Counted from the first letter of the stretch, positions 17,473-25,767 are shown. The stretch is 64,000 nucleotides of DNA from CAYGVT01 sp964353355 (GCA_964353355.1 CAYGVT010000159.1:55828-119827), one strand, 5' to 3'. Made by a program: numbers and translations. Notes: generated by a model not told the origin, from the sequence alone.

Positions 17473-18497
17473 GGGGGCGCCCCAAGCGGCTCTACGCCAC
17501 CGACCTCGAGGGGCCGGTGACCAAGAACGACAACGCGCTCGAGCTGGCCGCGGCCGCCGTCCCCCGGGGCGCCGAGCTATTCCGACGCGTGAGCCTCTAC
17601 GACGAGTACCTGGCCGAGGTCGTGAGGAGGCCCGGCCACCGCGCGGGGGACACGATGCGCCTCATGCTCCCCTTCCTCCTGGCCCACGGCATGGACGATG
17701 GGCGCATGCGCGCGCTCTCGGCCGAGGGCATCCTGGTCGTGCCCCGCGCCGACGCCGCGCTGCGCGAGCTCTCCCGTGCCCTCCCCGTGTACATCGTCTC
17801 GACGTCCTACTGCCCCTACGTGCACGCGGTCTGCGCCGCCCTGGGCTTCCCCCCCGAGCGCGCGCTCTGCACGCGCGTCGACCTCTCCGCCCACCGCATG
17901 TCGGTCGACGAGGTCGAGCAGGTGCGCGCGATGGCGGCGACCGTCCTGCGCCGCGACCCCATCGCCATCCCCGAGGGCGCGCGCGGCCCCTCGGACATGG
18001 CCGAGCGCGACCGGGCGACGGTCAAGGAGCTCGACTACCTGTTCTGGGAGAGGATGCCGCGCCTCCGCGTCGGCCGCGTGCTGGAGGAGGTCCGGTGCGT
18101 GGGCGGGCCCGAGAAGGCCCTGAGCGTGCGCGCCGCGTGCGAGCGCGAGAGCGCCACGATGTGCGAGGTGATGTACGTCGGCGACAGCATCACCGACGTC
18201 GACGCGTTCCGCATCGTGCACCGCGAGGGCGGGCTCACCGTGTCCTTCAACGGCAACCGGTGGGCGGTCAAGGAGGCCGACGTGGCGATCGTCGCGGACA
18301 GCGCGGACGCCGTCCTGGACATCGCGCGCGAGTTCCTGGGGGGCGGGCGCGACGCCGTCAAGTCGCTGGGGTGGCCGCTCGGGGGCGACGGGTGGGTCGC
18401 CCACTGGGTGCACGCCTCGGACCGTGATGGGCTGGTGCGCGAGAGCGAGGCCAAGCGCAAGCAGGTGCGCGGGGAGGCCATCGGCACCCTGGGCTGA
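17469..18497 (+). CDS. EhaR-like archaeal HAD-superfamily protein
   Basis: A 342-residue protein close to the archaeal family annotated as energy-converting hydrogenase A subunit R, a HAD-fold phosphatase-like protein. Motifs: LYATDLEGPVTKNDNA with the nucleophile-region Asp, AGDTMRLMLPFLLAHG, YIVSTSYCPYVHAVCAALGF, and EVMYVGDSITDVDAFRIV with GGLTVSFNGNRWAVKEAD near the C-terminus. No ATG, GTG or TTG is available before the conserved TDLEGP. A CTG at 17469 overlaps the previous stop as CTGA, like the GTGA junctions elsewhere in the window, and is the best candidate. No hydrogenase genes are nearby, so the name probably misleads; it ends back to back with a convergent gene at TGATCA. Confidence 0.82.
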   Translation: MRGRPKRLYATDLEGPVTKNDNALELAAAAVPRGAELFRRVSLYDEYLAEVVRRPGHRAGDTMRLMLPFLLAHGMDDGRMRALSAEGILVVPRADAALRELSRALPVYIVSTSYCPYVHAVCAALGFPPERALCTRVDLSAHRMSVDEVEQVRAMAATVLRRDPIAIPEGARGPSDMAERDRATVKELDYLFWERMPRLRVGRVLEEVRCVGGPEKALSVRAACERESATMCEVMYVGDSITDVDAFRIVHREGGLTVSFNGNRWAVKEADVAIVADSADAVLDIAREFLGGGRDAVKSLGWPLGGDGWVAHWVHASDRDGLVRESEAKRKQVRGEAIGTLG

Positions 18498-19256
18498 TCA
18501 CACGGGCAGCACCCTGATGGTGGCCGTGGCGAGGTCCGCCGCGCCCATCTGGTCGACGACGGTGAGCACGACATCGTAGGAGCCAGGCAAGCGGTACGCG
18601 TGCAGCACCAGGGGGCCCTCGGCGGAGTAGCCGTCCCCGAAGTCCCAGCTCCACCCGACGACGAGCCCGTCGGGGTCCGTGGAGGCGGAGCCGTCGAACT
18701 CGGCCTCGGCGGCCCTCCGGACCACGGACTGGGAGGCGATGGAGGCCACGGGCGGCTGGTTGACCCTGTCGGGGCTGTAGGTCAGGGGCACTGTGTGCTC
18801 GAAGGGGTAGGTGATGCCGACTATCCAGACGCGCAGCCTGGCCTTGCCCGCGAGCACCAGCACGGGGTCGGGCAGGGGCATCGGCAGGTCGGTGATGCGG
18901 ACGTCGAGGTCGACGGTGAAGTTCGTGTGCGCGGGCACGATGACCTCGTCGTAGGAGTAGAAGTCCCCGATGACCTCCCCGGCGCTCAGGATGTCCCCCT
19001 CGATGGAGAGGAGGTGGGCCGAGACGCCGTTGGGGTTGTCGACGTACATCTGCACGTGCATGTACAGCGTGCGCGAGGGGATGCTGATGTACCTGATGGT
19101 GGCGGAGGCTATCTGGAAGTCGGGTTCCTTGACCATCACGGTCGACGCAACCGTGACCGTGAGCACGACGACGACGACGAGCAGCGAGGCGAGGACCACG
19201 CGCCTGTGCCTCCGTCGCGCGCCGTCGTCGTCGAGGCCGTGGCCATGCACGCGCAT
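18498..19256 (-). CDS. Membrane-anchored LEA14-like/PKD protein
   Basis: A 252-residue extracytoplasmic protein. A basic N-terminus (RRRHRR) is followed by one TM helix (about residues 20-42), a LEA14/WHy-like domain with the VDNPNGVSAHLLSIEG strand (about 50-155), and a C-terminal PKD domain (about 165-252) containing WDFGDGYS. LEA14/WHy domains occur in stress-related and surface proteins and have no catalytic role. It is a single gene with its own promoter, leaderless by spacing, and is convergent with the HAD gene. Function unknown beyond a cell-surface location. Confidence 0.75.
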   Translation of the reverse strand: MRVHGHGLDDDGARRRHRRVVLASLLVVVVVLTVTVASTVMVKEPDFQIASATIRYISIPSRTLYMHVQMYVDNPNGVSAHLLSIEGDILSAGEVIGDFYSYDEVIVPAHTNFTVDLDVRITDLPMPLPDPVLVLAGKARLRVWIVGITYPFEHTVPLTYSPDRVNQPPVASIASQSVVRRAAEAEFDGSASTDPDGLVVGWSWDFGDGYSAEGPLVLHAYRLPGSYDVVLTVVDQMGAADLATATIRVLPV

Positions 19257-19270
19257 GACTTATGCGGCCA

Positions 19271-19280
19271 GGATATATCT
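19271..19280 (-). promoter_or_regulatory. TATA box of the LEA14/PKD gene
   Basis: AGATATATCC on the minus strand ends 15 nt upstream of the ATG at 19256, in the 39-bp gap after the MFS gene. Spacing fits a leaderless or nearly leaderless transcript independent of the MFS gene. Confidence 0.6.
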
Positions 19281-19295
19281 AACCTTCCGCTGCCA

Positions 19296-20636
19296 TCAGC
19301 GGACGGCCCCATCGTCCTGGCCGCCGCCGCCGCCCTCCCCGTGGCCGCCGACGGCCCCGGCACCGGACGCGCCCCCTTCCCCCTGGGCGGCGTCCCCCGC
19401 CTCGGCCCACGCCGAGCGGCGGCGGTCCCACCACTGGACGAGCACGAGGGCCAGCATGAGCATGGCGATGGCGGTCATGAGCGCGAGCACGCCCGCGCCG
19501 CCCCACCGGTCGATGACGGCGCCGGAGATTATCGGGCCCACGGTCATCGCGAGCGAGATGACGAAGCTGTAGAGGCCCATGGTCATGCCGCGCTTCTTCT
19601 TGTGCGACACGTCGGCGAGCGACGCCAGCGCCGACGGGCCGAACGCCCCCGCCATGAAGGCGAAGAGGCCCCCGACGCCCAGGAAGGGCCACATGCGCGG
19701 GTCGGTGAGCGGCCATCCCCCCTCCGGGGCGACGACCGTGTAGGCCCCCACGGTCAGCATGACCCCGACCATGCCCGCGGTCCCCACGAGCATGATGGGC
19801 ATGCGCCCGTACTTGTCCGACATGCGGCCGAAGAACACGAAAGTGACGAGCAGGAACGCGCCGCCGCCGCACAGCAGCAGCGCGAGCTGGTAGCCGGAGA
19901 GGTTGGCCTCCTCGAACCCGGCCTTGGAGGCGAACGTGAACACCGACGAGATGAGGACGTACACCAGCATCCAGGGCAGGATGAGCAGCACGACCGAGCG
20001 CTGCTTGAGCACCGAGACCAGGTGCGACCATCCCAGCTGGTCTGTCAGGTGCTCGCGCCTCTCGGGCTCGGTGACGTTCAGCACCGCGTAGACCGCGCCG
20101 AAGGCGCCCAGGCCCGCGCCGAGCAGGAACGCGTATTGGAGGTCGTCGGCCCACACCTCGGAGAGCACGCCGCCGATGGCGAACCCCGCGAACCACCCGA
20201 ACACCTGGATGAACTCGAACACGCCCATCTCGCGGCCGCGGTTGCTGTGGTCCGCGTAGTCGGTGATGAGCGCGAGCGAGGACACGAGGACCGCCGCCGC
20301 CGAGATGCCGTGCAACCCGTTCACGAACGCGACCCACAGCGGGTCGTTGGACACCGAGAAGAGCGCGAGCGCCACCGCCGAGAGCACGGCGCCCCCGACG
20401 AGCATCCGCTTGCGCCCCGCCTTGTCGATGTACGCGCCAAGGCCCAGCACCGTGCTGAGCTCGAGCAGGGGCGAGAGCGACAGCACCAGGGCGAAGAAGA
20501 GGTAGCTGTCCTGGATGCCGGTTCCCTTGAGGTAGAGGGGGAAGACGATGAAGGAGATTGCGAAGCTCGCCCTGACGACGAATGTCGAGAGGTAGAGGGA
20601 GGAGAGCAGCCGGAGGTACCAGCCCGGGGCCTTCAT
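19296..20636 (-). CDS. Major facilitator superfamily transporter
   Basis: A 446-residue transporter with about 12 hydrophobic helices. The loop after the second helix carries GAYIDKAGRKRMLVGG, the MFS A-motif (usual form GxxxDRxGRR), and the second half repeats it as GRMSDKYGRMPIMLVG. LITDYADHSNRGREMG matches the central signature of drug or metabolite exporters in this superfamily. The C-terminus ends in a Gly-rich hydrophilic tail of about 35 residues. The substrate is unknown. A glycosyltransferase gene lies upstream on the same strand, but a TATA box and an inverted repeat between them suggest a separate promoter. Confidence 0.88.
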   Translation of the reverse strand: MKAPGWYLRLLSSLYLSTFVVRASFAISFIVFPLYLKGTGIQDSYLFFALVLSLSPLLELSTVLGLGAYIDKAGRKRMLVGGAVLSAVALALFSVSNDPLWVAFVNGLHGISAAAVLVSSLALITDYADHSNRGREMGVFEFIQVFGWFAGFAIGGVLSEVWADDLQYAFLLGAGLGAFGAVYAVLNVTEPERREHLTDQLGWSHLVSVLKQRSVVLLILPWMLVYVLISSVFTFASKAGFEEANLSGYQLALLLCGGGAFLLVTFVFFGRMSDKYGRMPIMLVGTAGMVGVMLTVGAYTVVAPEGGWPLTDPRMWPFLGVGGLFAFMAGAFGPSALASLADVSHKKKRGMTMGLYSFVISLAMTVGPIISGAVIDRWGGAGVLALMTAIAMLMLALVLVQWWDRRRSAWAEAGDAAQGEGGASGAGAVGGHGEGGGGGQDDGAVR

Positions 20637-20640
20637 CGCC

Positions 20641-20671
20641 CCCCCGGATTGTCCCGGGGGCTAATATTCTT
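20641..20671 (-). promoter_or_regulatory. MFS promoter with inverted repeat between TATA and start
   Basis: On the minus strand a TATA-like GAATATTAG (20670-20662) lies about 26 nt before the ATG at 20636. Between them is a perfect inverted repeat, CCCCCGG at 20641-20647 and CCGGGGG at 20654-20660, with a 6-nt spacer. A site in this position would let a repressor block initiation. A separate short hairpin (CCCC-GAA-GGGG) follows the glycosyltransferase stop at 20672-20682. Confidence 0.45.
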
Positions 20672-20682
20672 CCCCTTCGGGG

Positions 20683-21903
20683 TCAGGCGTCCCGGGGGGG
20701 CTTCCGGTCGGCGCGGACCTCCTCGTAGAGCCGCTCGAGGCGGTCCGTGTGGTGGCGCCAGTCGTAGCGGTTGACCATGTCCTCCCTCGCGCGCGCCCCC
20801 ATGCGCTCGCGCGCCGCGTCGTCCGCGAGCGCGCGCCCGAGGCACTCCGCGCCGCGCGCGACGTCGTGCGGCGGGAACAGGTAGCCGTTCACGCCCTGCT
20901 CCACGACCTCGGGCGCCCATCCAGCCTCGGAGGCGACGCACGCGGTGCCCGAGGCCATCGCCTCCCCGAGCACGAGGCCCTGCCCCTCCCAGAAGGACGG
21001 GTAGAGCACCGCGTCCGCCGTGGCGTAGAGCGCCAGCAGCCTCCTGAAGGGCTGCTTGCCGATGAACAGCGCACGGTCCGAGAGGCCCAGCGCGCCCGCG
21101 CGGCGGCGGAGGGCCGCCTCCTGGGGCCCGCCCCCTGCGACGACGAGCTGCGCCTCGGGGAACTGCGAGCTGGCCCTGTGGAAGATCTCCAGCGCGTCGA
21201 ACGCCCCCTTGCGCGCCGCGAGCCTCCCCACGAACAGCACGACGGGCCGCATGGGGTCGGCCCCGGACGACCTCACCACCTCGGGGTCGGCGTTCTCGGG
21301 CCGGAACGTGGCCGTGTCGATGCCCGCGGAGAGCCGCACGAGCCTGCCGTAGAGGTTCTCGACCCCCCGCGCCCTCACGGCCCCCATCTCGGAGTCGCTC
21401 TCGATGAGCGCGGCGTTCGAGTACCGCAGCGCGTAGTCCTCGTAGACGTCGAACATGGGGGAGAGGTACATCACCGCGAGGTCGTTGACGCTCTCGACGG
21501 AGGGCGTCAGGTCCCTCCAGGTGATGGTGGACCTCTCGCCGCGCCACGTGCCGTGCATGGTGGTGACGATGGGGGACGGGATGTCCCAGTAGTGGGCGCG
21601 CTGCAGGAGCGACATGTTGCAGTGCGAGTGCACCACGTCGAACTGGCGACCGAGGCGCAGGAGGCATCGCACCGCGTTGCGCGCGAACGAGGTCGTGAAG
21701 GACATCGGCAGCTTGAGCATCCGCACCTCGTGCATCCTGACGTTGGGCGGGAGCTCCGGGAACCGCATGCCTGGGGCACGCTGCCTCGTGATGACGTCGA
21801 TGTCGTGGCCCCGGGCGGCGAGCGAGAGCACCTGCCCGAAGGCGACGCTCCCCACGCCCCCCCACCGGGGCGGGAACTCAGAGGTGATGACGGCGATTCG
21901 CAA
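20683..21903 (-). CDS. Glycosyltransferase family 4 (GT-B fold)
   Basis: A 406-residue glycosyltransferase probably acting at the cytoplasmic side of the membrane on a surface glycan or glycolipid. It starts MRIAVITSEFPPRWGGVGSV, typical for GT4 enzymes, includes VVHSHCNMSLL, a donor-domain start VVLFVGRLAARKGAFDALEI, and the C-terminal PSFWEGQGLVLGEAMASG motif with the conserved E-x7-E sugar-nucleotide-binding pair. The TTG at 21903 is chosen because AGGAGG lies six bases upstream and it removes a Pro/Arg-rich extension reaching to 21951. Acceptor and donor sugars are unknown. Confidence 0.88.
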   Translation of the reverse strand: MRIAVITSEFPPRWGGVGSVAFGQVLSLAARGHDIDVITRQRAPGMRFPELPPNVRMHEVRMLKLPMSFTTSFARNAVRCLLRLGRQFDVVHSHCNMSLLQRAHYWDIPSPIVTTMHGTWRGERSTITWRDLTPSVESVNDLAVMYLSPMFDVYEDYALRYSNAALIESDSEMGAVRARGVENLYGRLVRLSAGIDTATFRPENADPEVVRSSGADPMRPVVLFVGRLAARKGAFDALEIFHRASSQFPEAQLVVAGGGPQEAALRRRAGALGLSDRALFIGKQPFRRLLALYATADAVLYPSFWEGQGLVLGEAMASGTACVASEAGWAPEVVEQGVNGYLFPPHDVARGAECLGRALADDAARERMGARAREDMVNRYDWRHHTDRLERLYEEVRADRKPPRDA

Positions 21904-21972
21904 CCAGGGCCTCCTGGTCGGGCGGGGATGGGAGTGCGGGTAGTTAAACAAAGACCCGGCCGGGCGGCGCGG

Positions 21973-22593
21973 TCAGGGCCCGTCCCCGACGCGCAGGCGG
22001 AGGATGGGCTTCGTGGGCGAGCGACGCGCGACCTCCACGAACCCGGCCTCCAGGAAGGCGCTGGCCACGCCCATCCAGATGAACACGTCGGGCTGCTCCG
22101 TCTCGACGTACTTGCCGTACGCCTCCACGATGCGCGCCCCCCGCGAGGCCGCGTACTCGGCGGCGGAGCGCACGAGGAACGCCGACACGCCCCTCCTGCG
22201 GCAGGGCCTCGCGACGAACAGGCACGCGATGGACCAGACGGGCTCGTCGTCGACCCTGGCCAGGACGCGTGACCGGTCCATCCTCGGGAAGGCCTCCCTG
22301 GGCCCCACCGCGCACCAGCCCACCGGGCGGCCCCGGTGGTAGGCGATGATGCCCGGCACCCCGCCGGAGGCCACGAGCTTGCGCAGCGCCCGCCGGTTCC
22401 CCGCGCCCTTCCCCCTGTTCCAGTCCTTGGCGGGGAGCCGCCACCACATGCACCAGCAGCCGCCGCACGCGCCCTGCCTCCCGAAGAGCTCCACCAGGTC
22501 GTCCCAGCGGTCCTTCGTGACGGGGCGGTAGCTCAGGCGCAGCGCGCCGGCGGACGCCTTGGCCCTCCTGCGGGGTCCGACCTTCGGGGGCAT
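21973..22593 (-). CDS. GNAT-family N-acetyltransferase
   Basis: A 206-residue protein of the GNAT fold. The acetyl-CoA site is visible as CLFVARPCRRRGVSAFLVRSA (about residues 126-146), matching the R/Q-x-x-G-x-G/A pattern loosely, and a conserved GACGGCWCMWWR motif near residue 42 defines a subgroup of such proteins. The acceptor is unknown. It lies between the glycosyltransferase on the same strand and the divergent Fur-type regulator, with about 172 bp between the latter two start codons. Confidence 0.8.
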   Translation of the reverse strand: MPPKVGPRRRAKASAGALRLSYRPVTKDRWDDLVELFGRQGACGGCWCMWWRLPAKDWNRGKGAGNRRALRKLVASGGVPGIIAYHRGRPVGWCAVGPREAFPRMDRSRVLARVDDEPVWSIACLFVARPCRRRGVSAFLVRSAAEYAASRGARIVEAYGKYVETEQPDVFIWMGVASAFLEAGFVEVARRSPTKPILRLRVGDGP

Positions 22594-22685
22594 GGGCGCA
22601 ACCGCGACGGCATTGCCCCGGGCCGGTGATAAGGCCTGCGGTGCCCCGCGGTCATCCGGGGTCTCCCTGTCATCTTGGTATGATT

Positions 22686-22716
22686 ACAACTTTGGACAAC
22701 TTACGGAAAAGCTTTT
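22686..22716 (+). promoter_or_regulatory. Candidate control region of the Fur/PerR gene
   Basis: Two direct repeats of ACAACTT (22686-22692 and 22696-22702) are spaced ten bases apart, one helical turn, and are followed by a perfect palindrome AAAAGCTTTT (22707-22716). They lie 50-80 bp before the Fur-family start in the gap shared with the divergent GNAT gene. Autoregulation by the Fur-like protein is a reasonable guess, though the motif is not a textbook Fur or PerR box. Confidence 0.4.
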
Positions 22717-22765
22717 GTACGCGCGGCACGATTCCCGGCGGTGCCCGTCACCGGGGGATGTCCGC

Positions 22766-23248
22766 ATGGCCCGTAGAGAGCGAGGTGGGAGCGCCCCGCG
22801 GGCGACGAAGGCGTCGCCCTCCGCGATGGAGCGTTACGCCTCCCTCCTCCGGGCCAGGGGGCTGCGCGCGACTTCGCAGCGCCTGGAGATATACTCGTTC
22901 CTCGCCGGCCGCGAGGACCACCTGGACGTGGACACCATCTACACCGCGCTGCGGGCGCGGTCGCCGACGCTCTCGCGCACGACGGTGTACAACACGGTCG
23001 AGCAGCTCCACCTGCACGGACTCGTCCAGGCCATAACCATCTCGGGCACCGAGCGCCGCTACGAGGTCGAGAAGGGCTGCCACCACCACCTGCTGTGCCG
23101 CGAATGCGGCCGCATCTACGACATCATGATCGAGTGCCCCTTCCTGGGCGAGATGCTGCTGGGGGAGCACAGGGTCGAGGAGGTCCACGGCTACTTCCTT
23201 GGCGTCTGCAAGTCATGCCTCTCCAAGAGGGGCCAGGACAATCATTGA
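22766..23248 (+). CDS. Fur/PerR-family metal-dependent transcriptional regulator
   Basis: A 160-residue DNA-binding regulator. After a basic leader it has a winged helix (YASLLRARGLRATSQRLEIY through LSRTTVYNTVEQLHLHGLV, about residues 26-90), then KGCHHHLLCRECGRIYDI with metal-binding His and Cys residues, and a C-terminal CKSC pair completing the structural zinc site. Fur-type proteins sense iron, zinc or peroxide. It is the first gene of the redox island: rubredoxin, flavodiiron protein, rubrerythrin and peroxiredoxins follow on the same strand, which favours a PerR role (inference). Start ATG 22766 is preceded by GGGGGATG. Confidence 0.9.
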   Translation: MARRERGGSAPRATKASPSAMERYASLLRARGLRATSQRLEIYSFLAGREDHLDVDTIYTALRARSPTLSRTTVYNTVEQLHLHGLVQAITISGTERRYEVEKGCHHHLLCRECGRIYDIMIECPFLGEMLLGEHRVEEVHGYFLGVCKSCLSKRGQDNH

Positions 23249-23262
23249 AGGAGGACCAACAC

Positions 23263-23421
23263 ATGGACAAGTACGAGTGCCAGGTCTGCGGCTACATCTA
23301 CGACCCCGCCGTAGGCGACCCCGACTCGGGCGCAGCCCCGGGAACGCCCTTCGAGAAGCTCCCCGCCGACTGGGTCTGCCCCGTCTGCGGCGCGGGCAAG
23401 GACGAGTTCGAGAAGGTCTGA
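23263..23421 (+). CDS. Rubredoxin
   Basis: A complete 52-residue rubredoxin, a one-iron electron carrier. It has both CxxC pairs, CQVCGYIYDP and CPVCGAGKDEFEKV, together with the family core YDPAVGDPDSGAAPGTPF and the aromatic DWVCP. GAAGGAGG lies upstream of the ATG at 23263. It sits 14 nt after the Fur-like gene and 25 nt before the flavodiiron protein gene, so it probably passes electrons to that enzyme and to rubrerythrin for oxygen and peroxide reduction. Confidence 0.96.
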   Translation: MDKYECQVCGYIYDPAVGDPDSGAAPGTPFEKLPADWVCPVCGAGKDEFEKV

Positions 23422-23446
23422 GCGTGCTCCCTCAGGGGGCATTCAC

Positions 23447-24625
23447 ATGAACAGAGTGGAGATCAAGCCCGGCGTCTTCTGGGTGGGAGGCATAGACTGG
23501 GACATCCGCGAGTTCCACGGCTACGTGACCCAGAGGGGAACGACCTACAACGCCTATCTCATCGTGGACGAGAGGGTCGTGCTCGTCGACACCGTCAAGC
23601 ACCACCTCTTCGACGAGATGCTCGCGCGCATAAGAGCGGTCGTGGACCCCGCGAAGATAGACTACATCGTGTCCAACCACGTCGAGATGGACCACTCGGG
23701 CTCGCTGCCGATGATGAAGGAGGTCGCGCCCGGCGCCAAGGTCATCACGTCCGTCAAGGGCGAGAAGGGCCTCCAGAGGCACTTCAAGCGCGACCTCGGC
23801 TGCCAGGTCGTGCAGTCGGGCGACAAGCTGGGCATCGGCAAGCGGACGCTGGTCTTCGTGCACGTGCCCATGGTGCACTGGCCGGATTCAATGGTCACCT
23901 ACATCCCCGAGCAAAGGCTGCTGATGCCCAACGACGCGTTCGGGCAGCACATCGCCTCCCACGAGCGGTTCGACGACGAGGTCGGGTGGTCGCTGCTCAG
24001 GGAGGAGGCGGCCAAGTACTACGCGAACATCGTCATGCCCTACGGGGAGCAGGTCAAGAAGGCCCTCGCAGCCGTGGGGGGGCTCGACATCGACATGATC
24101 GCCCCCAGCCACGGCATCATCTGGCGCAAGCACATCCCGGACATCGTCGCGCAGTACACCAAGTGGTCCGACCACCAGACCGAGCCCCGTGCCATGGTGG
24201 TCTACGACACCATGTGGCACTCGACGGAGAGGATGGCGCTCAGGCTCTACGAGGGGCTGGTGGACGCGGGCGTGCCAGCGACCCTGTGGAACCTCAAGAC
24301 CAACCACATCTCGGACGTCATGACGGAGCTTCTCCACGCCAAGGCGGTGCTCATCGGCTCGCCCACGCTCAACGGGCAGGTGCTGCCCACCGTGGCCGCG
24401 TTCCTCGCCTACATCCGGGGCCTCAAGCCCCGCAGGCGCGTGGGGTTCGCCTTCGGCTCCTACGGTTGGGCGGGCAAGTCGCGCGAGGACATCGAGCTCG
24501 TCATGAGGGAGCTCGGGTGGGAGATGCCCGTCCCGGGCATCAGCATCAACTACGTGCCCGACGGATCCGAGCTCGACGCCGTCAGGGAGGCGGGCCGCAA
24601 GCTCGGCGAGCACATCAGGGAGTGA
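23447..24625 (+). CDS. fprA: A-type flavodiiron protein (F420H2 oxidase/oxygen reductase family)
   Basis: A 392-residue enzyme reducing oxygen to water (or NO to N2O) in the cytoplasm. The N-terminal metallo-beta-lactamase-like diiron domain has SNHVEMDHSGSLP (His, Glu, Asp, His ligands), MVHWPDSM and LMPNDAFGQHIASH; SHGIIW supplies another ligand. The C-terminal flavodoxin domain begins AMVVYDTMWHSTERMA and includes IGSPTLNGQVLP and FGSYGWAGKS. There is no fused rubredoxin, as usual for the archaeal type, and a separate rubredoxin lies just upstream. With a CofE-like gene elsewhere in the window, F420H2 is a plausible electron donor. Confidence 0.94.
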   Translation: MNRVEIKPGVFWVGGIDWDIREFHGYVTQRGTTYNAYLIVDERVVLVDTVKHHLFDEMLARIRAVVDPAKIDYIVSNHVEMDHSGSLPMMKEVAPGAKVITSVKGEKGLQRHFKRDLGCQVVQSGDKLGIGKRTLVFVHVPMVHWPDSMVTYIPEQRLLMPNDAFGQHIASHERFDDEVGWSLLREEAAKYYANIVMPYGEQVKKALAAVGGLDIDMIAPSHGIIWRKHIPDIVAQYTKWSDHQTEPRAMVVYDTMWHSTERMALRLYEGLVDAGVPATLWNLKTNHISDVMTELLHAKAVLIGSPTLNGQVLPTVAAFLAYIRGLKPRRRVGFAFGSYGWAGKSREDIELVMRELGWEMPVPGISINYVPDGSELDAVREAGRKLGEHIRE

Positions 24626-24673
24626 GGCGCGTTCGGTGCAAAGCTCATAAGAGGCAGGGAGGTTGAGAAGACC

Positions 24674-24826
24674 ATGTCGTGCGGATGCAAGAGCGTGGCC
24701 AAGCCGAGGCCTTACAGGTACAAGTGCCAGTGCGACGACGACTGCACGTGCCCGGTCATCGAGTTCGACAAGGAGCCCCAGGCCGTGCCGTACTGCTGCG
24801 GCGGGCCCATGAAGAGGGTGAAGTGA
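24674..24826 (+). CDS. Small Cys-rich protein, 50 residues, unknown function
   Basis: An unrecognised 50-residue protein starting at ATG 24674 after a purine-rich GGAGGTTGAG. It has eight cysteines: CGC at residues 3-5, CQCDDDCTC at 18-26, and a CCGG pair at 41-42 followed by PM. The arrangement could bind one or two zinc or iron ions, and the final CCGGPM resembles the knuckle seen in some archaeal redox proteins. It lies between the flavodiiron protein and a second small Cys-rich protein in the same orientation, so a redox or metal-carrier role is likely. Too short for usual ORF cut-offs; Cys spacing and operon position support it. Confidence 0.7.
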   Translation: MSCGCKSVAKPRPYRYKCQCDDDCTCPVIEFDKEPQAVPYCCGGPMKRVK

Positions 24827-24869
24827 GCCCCGGGAGGGCTCGGACGTTCCGACATGGGGAGGTGGATGG

Positions 24870-25022
24870 ATGAACGACTGGAAATGCTCGAAGTGCGGCT
24901 ACACCTTCAAGGCGGTATCCCCGCCGAAGAAGTGCCCGTCATGCAGCGAGAAGTGCCAGTTCATGAACGTGAGCTGCTACATACCCGAGTGCGCGGCGGA
25001 GGGCGTCGACAAGCGCCTCTAG
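24870..25022 (+). CDS. Rubredoxin-like zinc-ribbon protein, 50 residues
   Basis: A 50-residue protein with GGAGGTG placed five bases before the ATG at 24870. It begins WKCSKCGYTF, followed by PPKKCPSCSEKCQF and CYIPEC. The first two CxxC pairs resemble the short rubredoxin-like domain at the end of rubrerythrins, and the third Cys group is extra. Small proteins of this pattern occur near rubrerythrin genes in anaerobic archaea and bacteria as I recall, and rubrerythrin is the next gene here. It may be a stand-alone electron carrier. The exact metal is uncertain. Confidence 0.8.
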   Translation: MNDWKCSKCGYTFKAVSPPKKCPSCSEKCQFMNVSCYIPECAAEGVDKRL

Positions 25023-25138
25023 GCCCCCGCTCGGTCACTGTCCAGGGCGGCGCCGCGGGCCCTTCGGCCCCCTGCGCGCCCGAGCAGCGGCGCGCGCCGG
25101 TGGCGCGAGGCCGCATGACATAGGCCCCGGTGGTATCG

Positions 25139-25720
25139 ATGAAGAGCATCAAAGGAACACAGACGGAGAGGAACCTGCTCACCGCCTTCGCGGGCGAGTC
25201 GCAGGCCAGGAACCGCTACAGCTACGCGGCGTCGCAGGCGAGGAAGGAGGACTACTTGGAGATCGCGGCCATCTTCGAGGAGACCGCGAGGAACGAGATG
25301 GAGCACGCCAAGCGCTTCTTCAAGTTCCTCGAGGGCGGCGAGGTAAAGGTCGAGGCGGCCTTCCCCGCCGGCACAATCGGCACGACCGCCGAGAACCTCA
25401 AGGCGGCCGCGGACGGGGAGCACTACGAGAACGTGACCATGTACCCCGGCTTCGCGGACGTCGCTGAGAAGGAGGGCCTCACGGAGGTCGCCACGGCGTT
25501 CAGGATGGTCGCCAGGGCCGAGAAGCACCACGAGGACCGGTACCTGTTCCTGCTGAAGAACGTCAAGGAGGGCACGGTCTGGAGGCGCCCCTCGAAGGTC
25601 CTGTGGAAGTGCGACAACTGTGGATACGTCCACGAGGGCGGCGCCCCGCCCGAGAAGTGCCCGGCCTGCCAGCACGAGAAGAAGTACTTCCAGGTCCTGA
25701 AGGTCGAGTACTACCAGTGA
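25139..25720 (+). CDS. rbr: Rubrerythrin
   Basis: A 193-residue peroxide reductase of anaerobes. The N-terminal ferritin-like diiron domain contains FAGESQARNRY and FEETARNEMEHAK with Glu and His ligands; the second half of the four-helix bundle has AEKHHEDRY. A C-terminal rubredoxin domain has CDNCGYVHEG and CPACQHEKKYF (about residues 156-182). It reduces hydrogen peroxide with electrons from rubredoxin, which is encoded upstream. ATG 25139 is chosen; a GTG at 25130 would add three residues. It lies in the same orientation as the other redox genes. Confidence 0.95.
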   Translation: MKSIKGTQTERNLLTAFAGESQARNRYSYAASQARKEDYLEIAAIFEETARNEMEHAKRFFKFLEGGEVKVEAAFPAGTIGTTAENLKAAADGEHYENVTMYPGFADVAEKEGLTEVATAFRMVARAEKHHEDRYLFLLKNVKEGTVWRRPSKVLWKCDNCGYVHEGGAPPEKCPACQHEKKYFQVLKVEYYQ

Positions 25721-25767
25721 CGATCGGCCCTCCAGGGCCACGTGGCCGCGCCGCACCTACACGATAA

